Under the pieces are notes generated by a model that saw only the letters and a list, made by a program, of their open reading frames with translations, did not search any database and was not told the DNA's origin. 64,000 nucleotides of DNA from Pseudofrankia saprophytica (GTDB lineage Bacteria; Actinomycetota; Actinomycetes; Frankiales; Frankiaceae), in assembly GCF_000235425.2 (NCBI RefSeq), contig NZ_KI912266.1, positions 6,591,464 to 6,655,463 of the forward strand, given 5' to 3'. Made by a program: the position numbers and the translations under genes. How positions within the stretch are numbered: the first letter of the stretch is position 1; every line of letters begins with the position of its first letter. This document shows positions 9,502 to 18,582 of this stretch, in pieces.

Positions 9502-9676
9502 GGCCGCTTCCTCATCCCGTCACCGTCCATACCGCCCCCGCGGGCCCACGCCACTGAGTAACGCCACTGGGCCACGACCTGAGTCTGCCGTGCTCGGGGG
9601 CTGCCGGCGTGGGTGACATGCTGTTCGGTAGCGTGACAAGTCGTGTCGTTCGAGTCACTCAGGGCTGGAGGGACGG

Positions 9677-11620
9677 ATGGCGGATGGGCTGTCGGCCGCG
9701 GAGGTGCGGGCGCTCGCCGAGCAGTTCTCGGACCCGCTCTCCGCCACCCAGCTTCTGGAGTGGGCGGGGCTGCCACGAGCGCTTCATCCATGGGGCGGAC
9801 GCTCCGCCGAGCAGTTCTGGCATGAGGTATCCCGGCTGCTCCAGGGGGGCGTGCCACGCCTGAGCCGGGTCAGCCTGCTGGTGGCCGCGGCCACGCGGTT
9901 TCCCGACCACGAGGTCTTCGCCTCGGCCGTAGCGCGGGAGTCCGCCACCCGGGACGACGACCGGGCCGGCCATCCGTTCGGTTTCGTCCCCAGGCCGCGC
10001 ACGGCCGAGACCCCGCCGAGCCTGTTGCTCCGCCCCGAGTACGCGGTCGTTCCCTTCGTCGAGCTCGCTGGTGACCGGGCCGCGCTGCGTTCCTGGGTGG
10101 CCCGGCCGGAAGCCTGCTCGGTGCGCCTGTTGGCGGGCCAGGCCGGGTCGGGCAAGACCCGGCTGGGCATGGGGATCTGCGAGGACCTGGCCGATCGAGG
10201 TTGGCTGACGCTCCTGGTGGACGCGGTGCTGAGCCCGACCCAGCTGCACCGCCTCGGCGAGGAGCCGACTCCGGTGCTCGTAGCCGTCGACAACGCCGAG
10301 CTGCGCCTCGACGAGGTGACGGCGATCGCCACGGCCCTCGCCAACCGTGCCGCCATCGGCGGTCCGCCAAGCCGGCTGCTCCTTCTCACCCGCTCGACCG
10401 AGCGGGTGCTGCGGGAGCTGCGCGACCTCCCTGACAGTCGCGTCGCCAAGCTGTTCCGGTCAGCGGAGGCCCAGCTGACGACGCCACTCGCGGCCGGGGC
10501 AGACGCGCGGCACATGCACTTCAACGCCGCGTACGCGGCGTTCCGGGCCGAACTGCGGCAGACCGGTCCCGTCGCGGGGCCTCCCCTCCCTCTCGACGGC
10601 TGTCAGTCCGTGCTGGACGTGCACGCGGCGGCGCTGAACGTCGTGCTCGACGAGACCCGGCCCTCCCGCGCCGACGAGGCCCCGTTGGTCACGCTCAGCC
10701 GGCACGACCGGCGGCGATGGGGGTCGCTGGGCCGCGAAGGGGACGGCGATCTCCACACAGGTCTCGCCGCCCGGATCCGCACCCTCACCACGCTGCTGCG
10801 ACCCGGCTCGCTCGACGACGCCGAGGCGCTGTCGACCGCGCTGCCGGGTCTGCTCGGCCTCGACGCCGACGCGGAGCGCGTCCGGGACTGTCAGCGGGCG
10901 CTCGGCGGGTTCTATCTCGCCCGATGGGCGGGCGACCCGATCCGACCCGACGCCTACGGCGAGCATCTCGCCGCCGCCGCGCTGGCCGCCGATCCGTCGG
11001 CCGCACTCGCGGTGGCGGCCACCGGCACCATCGATCAGGTCACGACCGCGCTGACCGTGCTCGGCCGCGCGCTGCCCCGCCATCCAGCCCTCACCGCGGT
11101 GATCGCGGGCATGATCCGCAGGGATCCCAACCGGCTCGTCCTCGTCGCCGCCGATGTCGCCGCGCGTCTGCCCGACCCCGAGCTGTTCACCCGCACGGTC
11201 AGCGATGCCGTGGACGACTCCGTGCTCGATCCTGGGGCGGTGTTCGGGCTGTCCGACCGCGCGCAACACGGCGGCGCCGAGCAGGACCCGCTACTTGGCC
11301 TGTTCTTCCGGTCCATGGTCGGCCTTTCGGAGCGGATGCGTCCCGAGCCCCCTGTGGACGTCAAACAGGACCCCGGCCTCGCGGCCCTGACGGACAAGAT
11401 CGGAAAAATCACCAAATCGCTGACCGATCTCGGCGTAGCGGTCGTCGACCCGACGTCCGGACGCATGCCGGCGAACCCGGACGGCACGCCGGTCATACCA
11501 CCCGAGAACGTGGAGATGTTGCGCGCGTTGCGGCGCATCTGGGCGGACAACCGGCGGGCGGACGATCAGCGCTCGGAGGACGACCAACCAGGCTCAGGCC
11601 GCTCCTGGAAATGGCCGTAG
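9677..11620 (+). CDS. EAD-like adaptor fused to a P-loop NTPase (STAND-like)
   Basis: The protein has 647 residues; the ATG follows GGAGGG by a few bases. Residues 1-85 repeat the adaptor domain of the divergent gene (VRALAEQFSDPLSATQLLEWAGL, FWHEVSRLLQGG, FPDHEVFA). A P-loop NTPase follows with Walker A GQAGSGKTR near 155 and Walker B-like VLVAVDNAEL near 200. The rest is helical (LAADPSAALAVAATG, LVLVAADVAARLPDP) and resembles the winged-helix and repeat regions of STAND ATPases. No nuclease, protease or membrane segment is seen, so the output would have to come through the shared adaptor domain. The 175-bp divergent layout with the EAD protein suggests co-regulation and direct interaction. 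Confidence 0.7.
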   Translation: MADGLSAAEVRALAEQFSDPLSATQLLEWAGLPRALHPWGGRSAEQFWHEVSRLLQGGVPRLSRVSLLVAAATRFPDHEVFASAVARESATRDDDRAGHPFGFVPRPRTAETPPSLLLRPEYAVVPFVELAGDRAALRSWVARPEACSVRLLAGQAGSGKTRLGMGICEDLADRGWLTLLVDAVLSPTQLHRLGEEPTPVLVAVDNAELRLDEVTAIATALANRAAIGGPPSRLLLLTRSTERVLRELRDLPDSRVAKLFRSAEAQLTTPLAAGADARHMHFNAAYAAFRAELRQTGPVAGPPLPLDGCQSVLDVHAAALNVVLDETRPSRADEAPLVTLSRHDRRRWGSLGREGDGDLHTGLAARIRTLTTLLRPGSLDDAEALSTALPGLLGLDADAERVRDCQRALGGFYLARWAGDPIRPDAYGEHLAAAALAADPSAALAVAATGTIDQVTTALTVLGRALPRHPALTAVIAGMIRRDPNRLVLVAADVAARLPDPELFTRTVSDAVDDSVLDPGAVFGLSDRAQHGGAEQDPLLGLFFRSMVGLSERMRPEPPVDVKQDPGLAALTDKIGKITKSLTDLGVAVVDPTSGRMPANPDGTPVIPPENVEMLRALRRIWADNRRADDQRSEDDQPGSGRSWKWP

Positions 11621-11688
11621 GCCGACGACCACGCCGGTGTCCGACCATCCGGTGTCCGGCCCCATCTGGCATCCGGCGATCCGGTTGG

Positions 11689-12594
11689 TCAGCGCAGGTC
11701 GTCGGTGAACAGCGACAGCTCGAGCGGGGCCCCGGCGGATGCCGAGGCCGTGGGGTCCGGGGCTTCGAAAAGGTCGGTCGGCTCGCCCGCCACCGGGGCG
11801 GGGGCGGCCGCCTGGGGGTCGGGGGCGCCAGGCGGGAGCTCGATGCGCTCGACCAGCGTGGGGCCCTGATTGTGGACGTCGCCGACGGCCGCGTCGACCG
11901 GATAGGCCTCGAACACGCCCGCGGGCGCCGGCACGAGCAGCGCGCGCAGGGCGTCGGTGTCGGCGTAGTCCGGGTCGAGCCACCGGTCCCAGGCGGCGGC
12001 CGGCAGCACGACCGGTGAGCGGTCGTGCAGGAACTCCAAGCCTACGCCCGGGCCAGTCGTAAGGATCGTGTAGGTCGTCAGAGGCTCGTCGCCGCCGCGC
12101 CACACCTCGTACAGGCCGGCGAAGGCGAGCAGCGGGCCGGCCGGGCCGATGCCCTGGTGCGGGCCGCGGTGGATGTAGTACGGCTGGCCGCGCTTCTTCT
12201 TCTCGGGCCGGTGCCACTCGTAGAAGCCGGTGACGGGGACGAGGCAGCGCCGCGCGGCGAACGGCTTGCGGAACACCGGCTTCTCGGCGACCGTCTCCGA
12301 CCGCGCGTTGATCATCCGCGAGCCGATGGAGACGTCCTTCGCCCAGGACGGCACGAGCCCCCAGCGGGCAAGCCGCAGCACCCGGGAGACCGCCGCGGGG
12401 GCCGCGGGAGGGGCGCCCGCCGCGTCCTCCTTCGGGTGTCTGTCCTCCTGCGGGCGCTCGGCCGTCACGATCGGCTGGGTGGTGGTCGGGGCGACGTTGT
12501 AGCGCTCGCGCACCGCGCCGCCGGTGTCGTCACGGGCCGACATCGCGTCCGCGAGGTCGTCCGCGCTCAGCGTCTGGGTGTACCTGCCACACAT
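11689..12594 (-). CDS. SRAP family (YedK/HMCES-like) abasic-site processing protein
   Basis: The protein has 301 residues. The start was fixed at 12594 because SRAP proteins must begin Met-Cys: the sequence opens MCGRYTQ, and Cys2, freed by Met removal, forms the thiazolidine crosslink with abasic sites in single-stranded DNA. Further expected residues are visible: the Asn in MINARSET, the Glu in GFYEWH and the His in EFLHDRSPVVLP. It therefore shields abasic sites at replication forks and can also cut itself loose. The C-terminal 50 or so residues are an acidic, Ala/Pro-rich extension. It lies 44 bp downstream of the M50-like gene on the same strand. No LexA box is evident just upstream. Confidence 0.92.
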   Translation of the reverse strand: MCGRYTQTLSADDLADAMSARDDTGGAVRERYNVAPTTTQPIVTAERPQEDRHPKEDAAGAPPAAPAAVSRVLRLARWGLVPSWAKDVSIGSRMINARSETVAEKPVFRKPFAARRCLVPVTGFYEWHRPEKKKRGQPYYIHRGPHQGIGPAGPLLAFAGLYEVWRGGDEPLTTYTILTTGPGVGLEFLHDRSPVVLPAAAWDRWLDPDYADTDALRALLVPAPAGVFEAYPVDAAVGDVHNQGPTLVERIELPPGAPDPQAAAPAPVAGEPTDLFEAPDPTASASAGAPLELSLFTDDLR

Positions 12595-12638
12595 GTGCTC
12601 AGCGTAGAACCGCCCTACGACGATGTGGACCGCGTGCG

Positions 12639-13286
12639 CTACCAGACGCCGGCGAGCAACGCGGTGCCGCCCGCCAGGCAGGCGACGCTGGCCACGGCGA
12701 AGATCGCGACCCACAGACCCGCGGGCAGTCTGGTGAGGCGAGCGAGTTGGTCGGGGTCGGAGCCGCCGCCTCGCCTCCGGCGACGGGACCGCGACACCTC
12801 GTACACGGGCCGCACGCCGCCGATCAGGAGGAACCAGGTGACATAGGCAGCGAACCCACCGCGCAGTGCGTCTGGGGCGACAATCGAGACCGCGAGCACC
12901 ACCAGGATGCTCACCACCACCGACAGCAGCCCGAACCCGTTGCGGATCACCACCAGCACACCGACGAGCAGCACGACGAACAGCTGCAGCAGCAGCGCGG
13001 TGCGCCCGGTCGACACCAGCGCCGCCGCGGCGAGGCCGAGCAGCGCCGGCGCCGGGTAGCCGGCGGCGACCGTGCAGACCACCCCGGGGCCGGTCGGCCG
13101 GCCCGACGAGACCGTCACCCCGGAGGTGTCCGAGTGCAGCCGGATCCCGGCGAGGCGACGCCCGGCGCACAGCGCGACCAGGGCGTGCCCCGCCTCATGG
13201 ACGATCGTGACGACGTGCCGGGCGACGGGCCAGGTGCGGCCGCCCGCGACGGTCAGCAGCGCGAGCAGGCCGGCGGCGGCGAGCAC
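12639..13286 (-). CDS. M50-like membrane zinc protease family protein
   Basis: At least 215 residues, multi-pass membrane protein. HEAGH at residues 30-34 is an HExxH zinc motif inside the first hydrophobic region; later helices include LLLQLFVVLLVGVLVVI and LLSVVVSILVVLAVSIV, and the C-terminus has two more. This is the short actinobacterial M50B-like family. A second metal ligand is not obvious, so activity is uncertain. The first normal start is a GTG at 13286, yet the frame continues upstream with a family-like stretch (LSDLLHRALVVQPAPSR) lacking ATG, GTG or TTG, so translation may begin at a rarer codon or the sequence may carry an error. It precedes the SRAP gene. Confidence 0.75.
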   Translation of the reverse strand: MLAAAGLLALLTVAGGRTWPVARHVVTIVHEAGHALVALCAGRRLAGIRLHSDTSGVTVSSGRPTGPGVVCTVAAGYPAPALLGLAAAALVSTGRTALLLQLFVVLLVGVLVVIRNGFGLLSVVVSILVVLAVSIVAPDALRGGFAAYVTWFLLIGGVRPVYEVSRSRRRRRGGGSDPDQLARLTRLPAGLWVAIFAVASVACLAGGTALLAGVW

Positions 13287-13663
13287 CAGGCGGCTCGGCG
13301 CCGGCTGGACGACGAGTGCGCGGTGCAGCAGGTCGGACAGGGCCGTCTCCTCGGTGGGGAGCCTCGTGGCCGGCGACGGCGCGGTGGCGTCACCGTGGCG
13401 AGCCGTCCCGATGACGGGCCATCGCGGTGATCACACGGTCGTCGGCCGCATTCCCCTACGGCCCGTTCATACCGGTTTCCGGGCAGAAGGTGCACCCCCG
13501 GCCGTCACCGCCCGGCCGGCACGGGCCGAAAGCGCCCGCCGGTGGCGGTAATGTTGGCCGGCCGACGGGCGTCGGGCGTCGGGCGGGCCGGAGTGTTCCG
13601 GCCGGTCGGAGTGCCCGGGCAGCGGAGTCTTCCGGGCGGACGGCTGACAGGAGGAGGGCACAG
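13287..13663. other. Divergent promoter gap, 377 bp
   Basis: This gap lies between the M50-like gene (leftward) and plsC (rightward). The first 60 bp read like an in-frame N-terminal extension of the M50-like protein without a standard start. The rest contains no convincing gene. Confidence 0.45.
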
Positions 13664-14581
13664 GTGGCGGAGTACGTGTACCGGCCGGTCATCAGCGTCG
13701 CGCTTGGGCTGTTCCGGGCTCTCGACCTGAAGCTCGACGTGCGCGGGCAGGAGAACATCCCGGCGACCGGCGGTGCCGTGGTGCTCATCAACCACATCTC
13801 CTACCTGGACTTCGCGCTCGCCGGCGTGCCGTTCTGGCGCGAGCGGGGGCGCATGGTCCGGTTCATGGCGAAGAAGTCGACCTTCGAGAGCAAGGTGACC
13901 GGCCCGCTGATGCGCGGCATGCACCACATCCCGGTCGACCGGGCCGCCGGCGCCGGGTCGCTGCGGCTGGCGACCGAGGCGCTGCGGGCTGGCGAGCTCG
14001 TCGGAGTGTTCCCCGAGGCGACGATCCACCCGCACTACTGCCTGGCACCGTTCAAGACCGGCGCGGCGCGGATGGCGCGGGAGGCCGACGTTCCGGTGAT
14101 CCCGCTGGTCCTCTGGGGCAGCCAGCGGGTCCTGACCAAGGGCCAGCCGCGCAACCTGCGCGCCGCCCGGCACACCCCGGTCTCGCTCACGGTCGGCGCC
14201 CCGATCCCACCGTCCGACCTGGCGGACCCCGCCGCCGGCACCGCCCTGCTGTTCGACGCGATGAGCAGGCTGCTCGACGAGGACCAGCGCCGCTACCCGC
14301 CGCCCGCGCCCGGCGAGCCCGACTGGTGGCAGCCGGCCCACCTGGGCGGCTCGGCGCCGCCGCGCCCGAAGGACGCCGGTCCGACCCGTCCCGATGATCC
14401 GGCTCCCGCGGTGTCCACGGCTCACTCGCTGCCCGACCAGGCGTCGCCGGAACGGACGCGGACGCAACAGGCACCGGCGGAACAGGGACCGGCGCGGCAG
14501 GTGTCAGCTGAGCAGGTTCCGGCGGGCACCGAGAGCACCGCGGCCACCCCGACCGGGCAGACCGCTCCCCCGGCGGCCTGA
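13664..14581 (+). CDS. 1-acyl-sn-glycerol-3-phosphate acyltransferase (PlsC family)
   Basis: The protein has 305 residues. The GTG at 13664 is chosen because GAGGAGG stands about 8 bp upstream and the protein then opens with the normal family start (AEYVYRPVISVALG); longer upstream frames look non-coding. Motif I NHISYLDF (the HX4D catalytic pair), a basic FMAKKSTFE block and motif III FPEATIHP define the LPLAT/PlsC fold, which transfers an acyl chain to lysophosphatidate in membrane lipid synthesis. After about residue 225 a Pro/Ala/Gln-rich disordered tail follows that is not part of the enzyme. Actinobacteria carry several paralogues, so the exact acceptor is not certain. Confidence 0.9.
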   Translation: MAEYVYRPVISVALGLFRALDLKLDVRGQENIPATGGAVVLINHISYLDFALAGVPFWRERGRMVRFMAKKSTFESKVTGPLMRGMHHIPVDRAAGAGSLRLATEALRAGELVGVFPEATIHPHYCLAPFKTGAARMAREADVPVIPLVLWGSQRVLTKGQPRNLRAARHTPVSLTVGAPIPPSDLADPAAGTALLFDAMSRLLDEDQRRYPPPAPGEPDWWQPAHLGGSAPPRPKDAGPTRPDDPAPAVSTAHSLPDQASPERTRTQQAPAEQGPARQVSAEQVPAGTESTAATPTGQTAPPAA

Positions 14582-14778
14582 CGGCTTTCTGTCAGGCTGT
14601 TTGACGGGAGCCAGCCGCGCGGCGGATCGTCCGAGTCGCCAGCTTCGATATCGCCGGCTTCGATGCCCCGTCACCAGGACGGACGCAGCCCGCTCGCCGC
14701 CTCCGGGTGGCGGCGCCGGTGAGGTTGGCCTCCCGCGATGCCGCGCCGCCGCGCGGCCAGGACCCCGGAGTGGTTGCC

Positions 14779-15924
14779 ATGGTGTCGCACCCGGACGTCG
14801 CCGACAGCGGCGCGATCAGGGACAGCTTGGTCAGGGACAGCCCGGTCAGGGACAGCCCGGTCAGGGCCAGAACGCCCGACAGCGGCGCCGTCAGCGACGA
14901 GGAGTTCGTCGACGCGCTGCCCAAGGTCGAGCTGCACGTCCACCTCGAGGGCTCGATGCTGCCCGGCACGGTGCTCGCGCTCGCCCGCCGTCACCAGGTA
15001 GACGACATCCCGACGTCCGAGGTGGCACTGCGCGAGTGGTACGCCTTCAAGGACTTCAACCACTTCCTGCGCGTCTACCGGACGGCGGTGCGGGTGCTGC
15101 GCGACGAGGACGACTTCGCGCTGCTCGCCCGCGAGACCGCGCTCGGCCTCGCCGCGCAGAACGTCCGCTACGCGGAGATCTACTTCACCCCGTTCATCCA
15201 CGCGATGCGCGGCGTCCCGATCGAGGACGTGTTCGCCGGCATCAACCGCGGCCGGGCCGAGGCGCAGGCGGCGACCGGCATCGAGATCCGCTGGATGGCC
15301 GACATCCCCGGCGGGCTGCCCGACGTCGACATCCTCGAGGTCGCCGACCTCACCGTCGAGTACGCGATCGCCCACGGCGGTGACAGCGTCGTCGGCCTCG
15401 GCATCGGCGGCGCCGAGGCGGGCGTTCCCCGGCCGCAGTTCGCCAAGGCGTTCGCGGCGGCCCGGGCAGCCGGCCTGCGCAGCATCCCGCACGCCGGCGA
15501 GACGACCGGTGCCCGCACGATCTGGGACAGCGTCGAGTACCTGGGTGCCGACCGGATCGGTCACGGCATCCGGTCCCTGGAGGATCCGGCACTGATCGCG
15601 CGGCTGCGCGCCGACGGCATCCCGCTCGACGTCTCGCCGACCTCCAACCTGTGCACCGGCGTCGTCGCCGACTATCCGAGCCACCCGCTGCCCAGGCTGA
15701 TCGCCGAGGGGCTGTCGGTCACGCTGAACAGCGACGACCCGCCGATGTTCGGCACGACCCTGCGCGACGAGTACCTGCACGCCCTGCGTGACCTGGGCCT
15801 GCCCCGCGCGACCGTCACCGGCCTGGCCGCCGCCGCCGTCCGCCACTCGTTCCTCGACCAGGACCGCAAGGATGCCCTGCTCGCCGAGCAGTGCGCCGCC
15901 GTTGACGCAATCACTGCGCGCTGA
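14779..15924 (+). CDS. add: Adenosine deaminase
   Basis: The protein has 381 residues. The ATG at 14779 has CCGGAG 8 bp upstream; a GTG at 14707 in the same frame is possible. The metal and catalytic residues are all present: HVHLEG near the start, HAGET for the catalytic Glu region, DRIGHGIRS, and NSDDPPMFGT with the metal Asp. It hydrolyses adenosine or deoxyadenosine to inosine in purine salvage. The first 30 residues contain a 15-bp tandem repeat (GACAGCCCGGTCAGG, three near copies around 14820-14868) giving a repeated RDSPV sequence that is not part of the family fold. The gene stands alone. Confidence 0.93.
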   Translation: MVSHPDVADSGAIRDSLVRDSPVRDSPVRARTPDSGAVSDEEFVDALPKVELHVHLEGSMLPGTVLALARRHQVDDIPTSEVALREWYAFKDFNHFLRVYRTAVRVLRDEDDFALLARETALGLAAQNVRYAEIYFTPFIHAMRGVPIEDVFAGINRGRAEAQAATGIEIRWMADIPGGLPDVDILEVADLTVEYAIAHGGDSVVGLGIGGAEAGVPRPQFAKAFAAARAAGLRSIPHAGETTGARTIWDSVEYLGADRIGHGIRSLEDPALIARLRADGIPLDVSPTSNLCTGVVADYPSHPLPRLIAEGLSVTLNSDDPPMFGTTLRDEYLHALRDLGLPRATVTGLAAAAVRHSFLDQDRKDALLAEQCAAVDAITAR

Positions 15925-16135
15925 CGCGCACCAGAACTCAGGGACAGCACGGATCCCCGAGCGCCGCCGCCGGGTTACTCTCGGGCGCAGGCCGACCAGG
16001 CGCGAGCGCGCGGTCATCGCACCGGATGCCCGCCGCATGCCCGCCGCGGCCTCTAAGGACGGGGCCGGGCCGCCCGAGCATCCCTCGGACGGCCCGGTTA
16101 CGGGGCCGGCGCCCGGTGGCGGCGCGGCCCGCTCG

Positions 16136-16456
16136 TCAGCCGCCGCGAGCGGCGCGGACCATGCGGAGCCGGAAGATCCGGCTGACGACAAGATGCGTGA
16201 CGAAGATCGCCCCGGCGAGCCAGTAGTTGCCGGCGCCGAACGCCCGCTGGCCGGGCAGCGGCACCAGGGTGTACGTGATCAGCGCGGCGGCGGCGGCGTA
16301 GAACAGCCCGATCGTGACCGCCCCGTACCAGGGCGGCGCGCCCGCGGAGGCGGGGGGCGCGGTGGTCGGGCTCGCGACCGGCGGGTCCGCTCGGTCGGGG
16401 TTCGAGGCTGAGCGCTCGTCGCCCGAGCCCACAGGCAGGGCCGTCGTGTCGTCCAT
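16136..16456 (-). CDS. Small two-helix membrane protein, CrgA-like layout
   Basis: The protein has 106 residues from the ATG at 16456. A disordered Ser/Pro/Ala-rich N-terminus of about 45 residues is followed by two membrane helices (VTIGLFYAAAAALITYTL and GNYWLAGAIFVTHLVV) and a short basic end (RIFRLRMVR). Size, topology and the GNY placed just before helix 2 resemble the cell-division protein CrgA, but similarity is too low to name it; a generic DUF membrane protein is equally possible. It is divergent from alkB, sharing a 240-bp promoter region. Confidence 0.6.
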   Translation of the reverse strand: MDDTTALPVGSGDERSASNPDRADPPVASPTTAPPASAGAPPWYGAVTIGLFYAAAAALITYTLVPLPGQRAFGAGNYWLAGAIFVTHLVVSRIFRLRMVRAARGG

Positions 16457-16574
16457 GGTCGGCCCTTCGCCGTGATTGCCCGTGGGATTGCCGGCGGGTA
16501 GGACCGGTCCGCCCGTACGGGTGGGCCGTACGAGGGACAACGAGCTACCCGCGCCTTACACCGATCGCGAATCT

Positions 16575-16591
16575 TGTCAGTCTTTATGACA
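16575..16591. promoter_or_regulatory. TGTCA-N7-TGACA palindrome upstream of alkB, candidate TetR operator
   Basis: Perfect 5-bp arms are separated by GTCTTTA. It lies 105 bp upstream of the alkB start, in the gap shared with the divergent small membrane protein gene. The TetR-type regulator encoded at the end of the alkB operon is the obvious candidate to bind it, as AlkX-like regulators repress their own operon in related bacteria. This is inference from position. Confidence 0.4.
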
Positions 16592-16696
16592 TGTGGGACA
16601 GTCTGTGTCCAGCGGTAGGTGTCGCGGCGGTCCGACCGGGCCGCTGTCCGAGCCCGCCGCATCTCGATCTTCCGCCGCCTGTTCCGGAGGTCCGCG

Positions 16697-17887
16697 ATGT
16701 CGGCTCCCGTCCTGGCCGCGCCCGGTGGCGTCGTCTGGCGTGACAGCCGCCGGTACCTGTGGCTGACCGGCCTGGTGCCGCCCGTGCTGCCGATCGTGGG
16801 CTATGGCCTGTGGCACCAGACCGGCAGCGACATCCCGTGGTGGATCACGCCGCTCTTCGTCTTCGTCCTGCTCCCCCTGCTCGATGGCACGACCCCGGTC
16901 GATCCGACCAACCCGCCCGAAGGGATCGGCGACCGCCTGCAGGCCGACCGCTACTACCGCTGGGCGACGTTCCTGTATCTCCCCCTTACCGGCATCTGCC
17001 TCGCCCTGGGCTGCCAGGCGTGGGCGACCGGCGGGCTCGGGCCGCTCGGCCGGGCCGGGCTGGTCCTGTCGGTCGGCACGGTCACCGGTGTCGGGATCAA
17101 CGCCGCCCACGAGCTGGGGCACAAGCGCGAGCGCGTCGAACGCTGGCTGTCGAAGCTGATGCTGGCGCCGACGGCCTATGGCCACTTCTACGTCGAGCAC
17201 AACCGCGGCCATCACGTCCGGGTGGCGACGCCCGAGGACCCGGCCAGTTCCCGACTGGGTGAGGGGTTCTGGCGGTTCTGGCCGCGGACCGTCGCGGGCA
17301 GCGCGCGATCGGCCTGGCAGCTGGAGGCACACCGGTTGCGGCTGCGAGGCCGGCGGGTCTGGTCGGTCCGCAACGAGGCGCTGCACTCGTGGGCGCTCAC
17401 GGCCGTACTGTTCGCGGCACTGGCGGCGGCGTTCGGGCCGGAGGTGCTGGTGTTCCTCGCGCTCCAGGCCGTCGTCGGCCTCTCGTTCCTGGAGGTCGTG
17501 AACTACATCGAGCACTACGGCCTGGCCCGCCAGCGCACCGCCACCGGCCGTTACGAGAAGGTCGACCCGCGGCACAGCTGGAACAGCGACGCGGTGGTGT
17601 CCAACCTGGCGCTCTACCAGCTGCAACGACACAGCGACCATCACGCCAACCCGACCCGCCGCTACCAGGCGCTGCGCTCGTTCGACGGATCGCCGCAGCT
17701 GCCGTCCGGGTACCCGACGATGATCCTGCTGGCGCTGGTGCCACCGCTGTGGCGCCGGGTCATGGACCCCCGTGTGCTCGCCCACTACGACGGCGACGTC
17801 ACCCTGGCCAACCTCGACCCACGCCGCCGCGCCGGCCTGCTCGCCCGCCACGCGCGCGACGCCGGCGAGTCGGTCTCGTCCGCGTGA
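16697..17887 (+). CDS. alkB: Alkane 1-monooxygenase, membrane di-iron hydroxylase
   Basis: The protein has 396 residues; the ATG follows CCGGAGG by 6 bp. All four histidine boxes of AlkB are visible: HELGHK, EHNRGHH, the signature NYIEHYGL and LQRHSDHH. Membrane helices surround them (for example YLWLTGLVPPVLPIVGYGL). The enzyme hydroxylates the terminal carbon of n-alkanes at a di-iron centre, with electrons from rubredoxin. No rubredoxin domain is fused to the C-terminus and no rubredoxin gene follows, which is unusual; the electron donor must be encoded elsewhere. Its TGA overlaps the GTG of the tetR gene, so both are translationally coupled. Confidence 0.93.
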   Translation: MSAPVLAAPGGVVWRDSRRYLWLTGLVPPVLPIVGYGLWHQTGSDIPWWITPLFVFVLLPLLDGTTPVDPTNPPEGIGDRLQADRYYRWATFLYLPLTGICLALGCQAWATGGLGPLGRAGLVLSVGTVTGVGINAAHELGHKRERVERWLSKLMLAPTAYGHFYVEHNRGHHVRVATPEDPASSRLGEGFWRFWPRTVAGSARSAWQLEAHRLRLRGRRVWSVRNEALHSWALTAVLFAALAAAFGPEVLVFLALQAVVGLSFLEVVNYIEHYGLARQRTATGRYEKVDPRHSWNSDAVVSNLALYQLQRHSDHHANPTRRYQALRSFDGSPQLPSGYPTMILLALVPPLWRRVMDPRVLAHYDGDVTLANLDPRRRAGLLARHARDAGESVSSA

Positions 17888-18582
17888 CGGCGGAGGGCCG
17901 CGGCGCAGTCGACGGCTCCGGCCCAGGAGGGGAGCCCGGCGCGGTCGAGGGCCGCGGCCGGCCGGGGCGCGCGCGGTTCGCGGACGCGACCCGCGACCGG
18001 CTGCGTGAGGCCCTACTCGACGCGGCTGCCGAGATCCTGCGCGAGCAGGGCGCGCGCCAGGCACGGATGGCCGACGTCGCGCGCCTCGCCGGCGTCAGCC
18101 GCCAGACGCTCTACCAGCATTACGGTTCACGCGACGCGCTGGTGCAAGCGCTGCTGCTGCGCGAGACCGGCCGCTTCCTGGATGCCGTCGGCGAGGCCGT
18201 CGTCATCCACGCCGACGACGCGCAGGCCGCCGTGGCCGCCGCCTTCGAGGTGTTCCTCGCCGCCGTCGCCGAGGACACGCTCCTGAAGTCGATGATGACC
18301 GGCTCGGACGAGTTCGCCGGTCTGCTGGCCCAGCACGGCCCGCCCCTGCTCGCCGCGGCCCGCGAGCAGCTGGCGACCTGCTTTCGCCGGGCCTGGCCGG
18401 ACGGTGACCCGGCCGACGGCCAGCTCGTCGCCGACTGCGTGGTCCGCCTCGCGATGAGCTACCTCACCCTCCCGGGCGGCGCCCCCGAGCTCACCGGCCA
18501 GTCCGTCGCCCGCATCCTCGGCCCTTTCGTCCTCACCGCCACCAACACCGCCCACCGACCAGGCGCAATGCCCGGCGAATGA
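17884..18582 (+). CDS. TetR family regulator (AlkX-like position)
   Basis: The protein has 232 residues. The GTG start overlaps the alkB stop (GTGA). About 30 disordered residues come first, then a TetR DNA-binding domain (LREALLDAAAEILREQGARQ, MADVARLAGVSRQTLYQHYGSRDAL) and a helical ligand-binding region. In Dietzia and other actinobacteria an alkB-linked TetR regulator (AlkX) represses the operon until fatty acids bind. The same role is likely here, acting on the palindrome at 16575-16591. The ligand cannot be read from sequence. Confidence 0.88.
   Translation: MTAEGRGAVDGSGPGGEPGAVEGRGRPGRARFADATRDRLREALLDAAAEILREQGARQARMADVARLAGVSRQTLYQHYGSRDALVQALLLRETGRFLDAVGEAVVIHADDAQAAVAAAFEVFLAAVAEDTLLKSMMTGSDEFAGLLAQHGPPLLAAAREQLATCFRRAWPDGDPADGQLVADCVVRLAMSYLTLPGGAPELTGQSVARILGPFVLTATNTAHRPGAMPGE

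Noticed and set aside
14818-14870. 15-bp tandem repeat near the adenosine deaminase start as iterons
   Set aside because: Lies inside the coding frame and gives a repeated peptide; three copies only.
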